From: Brachionus rotundiformis
Taxonomy: Eukaryota > Rotifera > Eurotatoria > Ploima > Brachionidae
Assembly (NCBI GenBank): GCA_016802295.1
Contig: JAESIW010000157.1
Location: 469,847-533,846 of the forward strand
DNA length: 64,000 nt
Direction of reading: 5' to 3'
The notes beneath the pieces are model-generated. The model saw nothing but the letters and a program-made list of their open reading frames with translations, had not been told where the DNA came from and searched no databases. This document shows, in pieces, positions 59,371 through 64,000 of this stretch (position 1 is its first letter; each line of letters starts with the position of its first letter). A program made the translations under genes and the position numbers.

Positions 59371-60803
59371 TGCACATAAATAAGGAAAAAAATTCCTAAG
59401 ATCGATTTCATATAAATCTTAATTAATTCATCAATTGATTTTTTAATTTCCATTTATACAAAATAATTTTAAAAAAAATTTAATATGATTTTTGTGAAAA
59501 TTAAAAATTTTTAAAACAATTTAAATTTAAGATACAATTTTTCTAAACATTTTGATAATATTTTAAATAATTCAACATTTAAAGATAGTTTTTTGCTTTT
59601 ATTAATTTATTATCTTTTTTTATTTTTGGACTAGAAATTGCTCTCATTAGTTAAATAAAGCTTTAAAGTATTGATTAATTGATCACTTTATACAATTTGA
59701 ACTTATTATAATTATTTTTAGATCTTATTTATAAGATTTTTTTTTAAATTTAGCTATTTAAAAACATATTTCAATATTAAAAAAAAATAAGAATGAGAGA
59801 CTTACTTTAGTTTTATAATTGTTATTGTAAATAGTTCCAGTTATCTAAAAAAATGAGCAGGTAAAATAATTTACTTGATATAATGCACATTTTAGATTTC
59901 CATGGTTGAAGCATACCTTTTAGAATAAATAGTATTTTTAAATATTTTTTTGATTTTATTTATTAAATAAATTGCCTTATGATTTTATTATAGTAAAAGT
60001 ATTAAAAATTGTTAATTTTATTCAAAATTAAGATTAGAATTTAGTTTACAAGTAACATTTCAAATCAAAACTATCTTTTTTAATAAAACAAATGTGTAAA
60101 AGTCAGTTTGTAAAATTTCGAGTAAGATTTATATAATTCTAATGAGTATTTTGAAACTTTATAAGAAATTTAATACCAATTGTAAGGACTCTACAATTAA
60201 TATTTTAAAATTTTTATTTACATTTGAAAGCGCCACGCTTTAATGAAAGAATTTTTAAAATAAAAGTCTGATTTAAAAAATTAATTGGAAAAAAATGAAG
60301 AATGCTTTATTTTCATATTCCATTTTCTGGCTTGAAAATTTTCCTTTTAAAACCCTTTGAAAAATATTCGAATAGCTTAGTTGAAGCCAACCCAATGTTT
60401 TTAAAATTCTTAAAACATTTTATTTATATATAACTTCGTAGACTTTATAAAAGAAATGAACAAAAGAAAAATAAAAAGCTACACCCAAAAAAACAGCTTA
60501 CCTGAAATAAAGTATTCACTTCTCATTTATAAAAATGAAAGAAAAAAGCGAAATTCCTTAATCTTAAATTGTCTTCTGTAAATTTTTCATATTCAAGGTG
60601 CAAAATTGAACTAGAAAGAATCATAAAATAAAATATAAAGAGCACAGATCATCCTAAATTCGTCAAATAAATAAAAATTTTCTTCTAATTACACAATTCT
60701 TTAACTTTTCTCTTTAAATTTATTTTCGAATTTCCTTAAAGGCCAATTTTTATCAATTATTCTTGAATTTATTATTTAACTTTTAATTAATAATAAATAG
60801 ATA
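59371..60803. other. Intergenic AT-rich DNA upstream of Rh paralogue 2
   Basis: Nothing recognised; presumably contains the promoter of the following gene. Confidence 0.4.
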
Positions 60804-62493
60804 ATGAAGATAAAAAATTTTTTCCAATCAGTTGCATTCTATTTGATAATGTTTCAAATAGTTTTTATAGTATTGTTGGGTGTTTTTGGTGAATTTTATT
60901 CATCATATACAAATGAAAACAGCAATATTGGAAATCTTTATCCAAGTTAAATGATTATGAAATTAAATGCTCTAAAACTTAATCTTTAATCAATTAAGTG
61001 TTCATGGATGTTCATAGTATGATGTTTGTAGGTTTTGGCTTCCTAATGACCTTTCTAAAGAGGCACGGTTTTGGAAGCTTAGGCTTTAATTTTTTGATAG
61101 CAGCTGTGGTTGTCGAGTGGGCCATTTTGATGCGTGGATGGATCCGAATGATTGAATTTAGAACAGGAACCTTTAAATTAGAACTTTCACAGTAAAATTA
61201 TTATTAAAAGTTTCTAAAATTAATTAAAATTTTTCTTCTAAGTTTATTAGAAGCAGATTTTTGCGCTGCTGCAATATTAATCTCGTTTGGTGCAGTGATT
61301 GGCAAAGTTACTCTATCACAATTATTAATAATGACCTTTATAGAAGTTTTTATTCAATCATTCAATGAATATATCTGTGTTCATTACATAAATGTAAAAT
61401 TAAAATAATTTTTATAATGATTTTTTTAAGTGAAAATTTAAGTCCTATGATATCGGCGAATCAATATACGTTCATGCATTCGGTGCGTACTTTGGTCTAG
61501 GCGTAACCAAAGCTCTTCACTGTAAAAAAATTGAAAATGAAAAAGAGGGCTCTTCTTACAATTCAGACTTATTTGCCATGATTGGAACTTTGTTTCTCTG
61601 GTTATATTGGGTAAAATTAAATTATTTGTATTTTACCAACTAAAAGTTTTATATACAAAAGCCATCATTTAATTCAGCCACAGCCGTAAACGACGAAGCA
61701 AAGACACGAGCTATAGTAAATACATATCTATCGCTGGCTGCATCATGTATCACTACATTTATGATGTCTGTGATTGTCGGAAAAGGTAAACTCAAAATGA
61801 GCCATGTGCAAAACGCAACACTGGCTGGTGGTGTGGCAATCGGAGCAGTAGCAGATGTGGTAACTCGACCTGTTGGTTCAGTTATTATTGGATCGTTTGC
61901 TGGAATCGTATCTACATTAGGATTTCAATATTTGACTCCATTATTGAATAAAATAACCATCCATGATACATGTAAAACTTTTAGAAAATATAAACATAAA
62001 TGATATTTTTTTATAGGTGGGGTCCATAATTTACATGGTATACCAGGAATAATATCTGGAGTGGCTAGTGGAATTGTTGCTGCCGTGGCAAATAGAGATA
62101 TTTTTGGAGGAAACAAGTTAATTATTATCTAATTAAATAAAGATAATCGAAAATAATATTTTTTTAAGATTGTTTGACTATTATCCATCAAGAATCCCTG
62201 TTTTTGAATCAGCTGAATACAATCGACTTAATATTAGCTTAACTGAATATTCTGAAGGAGGGTTAGGTCGTTCAGGTGTCGAACAAGGTGGATTCCAGAT
62301 TTTAGCTCTTGTTTTAACGCTTGGAACGTCGATAGTTGGCGGTCTTCTCACTGGTTTAGTCATGAGAATACCTATTTTTGGTAAAATTCATGACCAAGAG
62401 AACATTTTCGAAGATGAACCTTTTTGGGATATGGAAGAAGAGCCTTTTGAAGCCAAAAAATATGAAATGGCTGATAAGATGGTGAATCTCTAA
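60804..62493 (+). CDS. Rh-type ammonium transporter, paralogue 2
   Basis: Seven exons: 60804-60945, 60999-61191, 61243-61393, 61443-61610, 61662-61971, 62017-62116 and 62169-62493, phases consistent, about 462 residues. The first exon encodes a short N terminus and one helix (FYLIMFQIVFIVLLGVFGEF). Landmarks: FMDVHSMMFVGFGFLMTFLK, EADFCAAAILISFGAVIGK (conserved Asp), IYVHAFGAYFGL (first pore His, 61473-61475), DLFAMIGTLFLWLYWPSFNS, NATLAGGVAIGAVADV and HNLHGIPGIISG (second pore His). Intron positions match paralogue 1, except for one extra intron (62117-62168) after GGNK that paralogue 1 lacks. The tail is short and acidic. Confidence 0.95.
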
Positions 62494-63147
62494 AGATCCT
62501 TCATTATGATTTATTATTAAGTTAGAAAATTTATTAAAAAATCTATTTATAAATCAAATTATTTTTTCACATTCTTTTAGATTAATTCATTTTGAATAAT
62601 TTAAGTTTCTATTTAAGTAAACAAAAAATTATACTTTTTAATTCATTTTTCTTTTGCCTTTAATAAAATAATATAAAATTAGACAAATTTTTTTTTATTA
62701 ATTTGACAGATTAAATTTAATCAAGTCTATTTTTAATTTAATACAGTATTTAAAAAATATTTGTTTAGAAAAATCTAAAAGATTATAATTAAAATAAATT
62801 TTTAATGAATTAAATTAGTTTTAGATAAATTTTTAAGATTTGTTTTTAAATTTATTTTATTACACTTTATGAGTAAAAAAAATCTATCTTTATCTTACCA
62901 ATTATATAAAATTTTAAAATAGTTTTTTAATTTATTATAACATTGCCGCTTAAAAACCAATATAATAAAACTAGTTATTGTAAATTTTTTTATCAAAAAA
63001 CTAATTACCCATTGTTAAAAGTTAAATTTGAAATCGAAAAGAAATATTTATTTTTGCTATTAAAAACTTGAAAGAAACTTATTTAATAAAGATAAGCAGA
63101 TTACTTTATATTCTTGGACTTAAAAAAAATTAAGACTATTTTGAAAA
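62494..63147. other. Intergenic AT-rich DNA between Rh paralogues 2 and 3
   Basis: About 650 bp; no features seen beyond presumptive UTR and promoter. Confidence 0.4.
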
Positions 63148-64000
63148 ATGGCGAAAATTGTCAAATCAATTGGTTTTTTTATATTGTTCCAAATAATTTT
63201 TATTGTATTGTTTGGTGTTTTTGGTGAATTTTATATCACTGGAGTCACCGATGATGGTGCCTATCAAAGTAAAATTTTAACTAAAATTCAAAATATGAGC
63301 TAAACTCATTACAGAATTTATGAATATTCATGTCATGTTGATTGTCGGATTTGGATTTTTGATGACATTCCTCAAAAGACATGGCTATGGAAGCGTTGGT
63401 TACAATTTTTTGCTAGTAGCTGTTGTCTTTGAATGGGCTATTCTAATGTTGGGGTGGATTCAAATGATTAAGAAAAAAGAAGCACGATTTCATATAGAAA
63501 TAATGGAGTAATTTTCTCTACTGGTAAAATTACCAATATTTATATCATTATATTTAAGTTTGCTCGAGGTTGATTTTTCCACAGCGGCAGTTCTTGTGTC
63601 ACTAGGAGCTGTAATGGGAAAGGCCACAATATCGCAACTTTTGATCATGTCTTTAATCCATATTCTAAGTCAAACATTCAATAAATTTATTTGCGAACAA
63701 TTTATTTTGGTATAATATTATTTTAATAATTAACAATTTAAATATTATGAGTTGATTATTAAAGCAAATTTTCTTAACTCTTATTTTAACTAAAAGTAAT
63801 AAAAAAATTCAAAATTATAAGATTAAGAAAATTATTAACTAGACTATTAAATTAATGAAGAAATTTTTTATTTTTATTTGAAACAATTTTCACAATAGAT
63901 ACATGATGCTGGAAATTCAATATATGTTTTTGTATTTGGATCATTTTTTGGCTTAGCTGTGAATAAAGTTTTGAACGTGGGAAAACTTGATAGTGACAAA
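63148..64000 (+). CDS. Rh-type ammonium transporter, paralogue 3 (partial, runs off the window)
   Basis: First four exons: 63148-63268, 63315-63507, 63559-63709 and 63899 to beyond 64000. Intron positions and phases match paralogues 1 and 2. N-terminal helix FILFQIIFIVLFGVFGEFY is close to paralogue 2. Landmarks: IHVMLIVGFGFLMTFLKRHG, EVDFSTAAVLVSLGAVMGK (Asp kept, Cys to Ser) and SIYVFVFGSFFGLAV. In the last segment the first pore histidine, present in paralogues 1 and 2, is phenylalanine (codon TTT at 63929-63931). The second pore histidine lies beyond the window. The intron before exon 4 is longer (about 190 bp) than the equivalents in the other paralogues. Confidence 0.92.

Noticed and set aside
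1..64000. tRNA genes, rRNA genes or CRISPR arrays
   Set aside because: I looked for tRNA box A/B patterns, conserved rRNA stretches and regular short repeats and saw none I could support.

Overview
The window is nuclear DNA from an animal. It is extremely AT-rich, and its genes are split by many short introns (about 45-70 bp) with GT...AG ends. Clear orthologues of metazoan proteins are present: eIF4A, PPIL1, FAPP2/PLEKHA8, the voltage-gated calcium channel beta subunit, tubby-like proteins, LAP-family leucine-rich repeat proteins and Rh-type ammonium transporters. Base composition, compact introns and asparagine/serine-rich linkers suggest a small invertebrate. My best guess is a monogonont rotifer such as Brachionus, but I cannot prove this from the window.

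Layout. 1.9-4.0 kb (-): LAP-family LRR protein. 6.4-7.0 kb: a foldback/MITE element. 7.45-10.8 kb (+): eIF4A, with two compatible first exons and two copies of a probable H/ACA snoRNA in its introns. 11.3-11.9 kb: LINE remnant. 12.95-14.9 kb (-): SH3-domain adaptor. 15-22.5 kb: mostly empty, with one assembly gap and LINE remnants. 22.5-23.8 kb and 28.6-30.2 kb (-): two tubby-like genes, the first diverged and frameshifted, with a 5'-truncated LINE between them. 30-37 kb: nearly empty, with one small ORF and a second gap. 36.96-42.3 kb (+): FAPP2 (PH plus GLTP domains) in 12 exons. 42.8-43.1 kb: a TIR element. 43.6-46.2 kb (-): a tight four-gene cluster of UBL, C15orf40-like, PPIL1 and UBL. 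47.3-49.4, 60.8-62.5 and 63.1-64.0+ kb (+): three Rh ammonium transporter paralogues. 54.0-57.7 kb (+): calcium channel beta subunit, lying between the first and second Rh genes.

No single pathway ties the genes together; this is an ordinary eukaryotic neighbourhood. The most interesting items are: the duplicated intronic H/ACA snoRNA with a pairing-preserving base change; alternative first exons in eIF4A and in the first Rh gene (the latter swaps the first membrane helix and its glycosylatable loop); an Rh paralogue in which a pore histidine is phenylalanine; the decaying tubby paralogue; a LINE inserted into one arm of a perfect hairpin; and two assembly gaps that look like unmerged contig overlaps. 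Exon boundaries were read by eye from splice sites, reading phase and family similarity.
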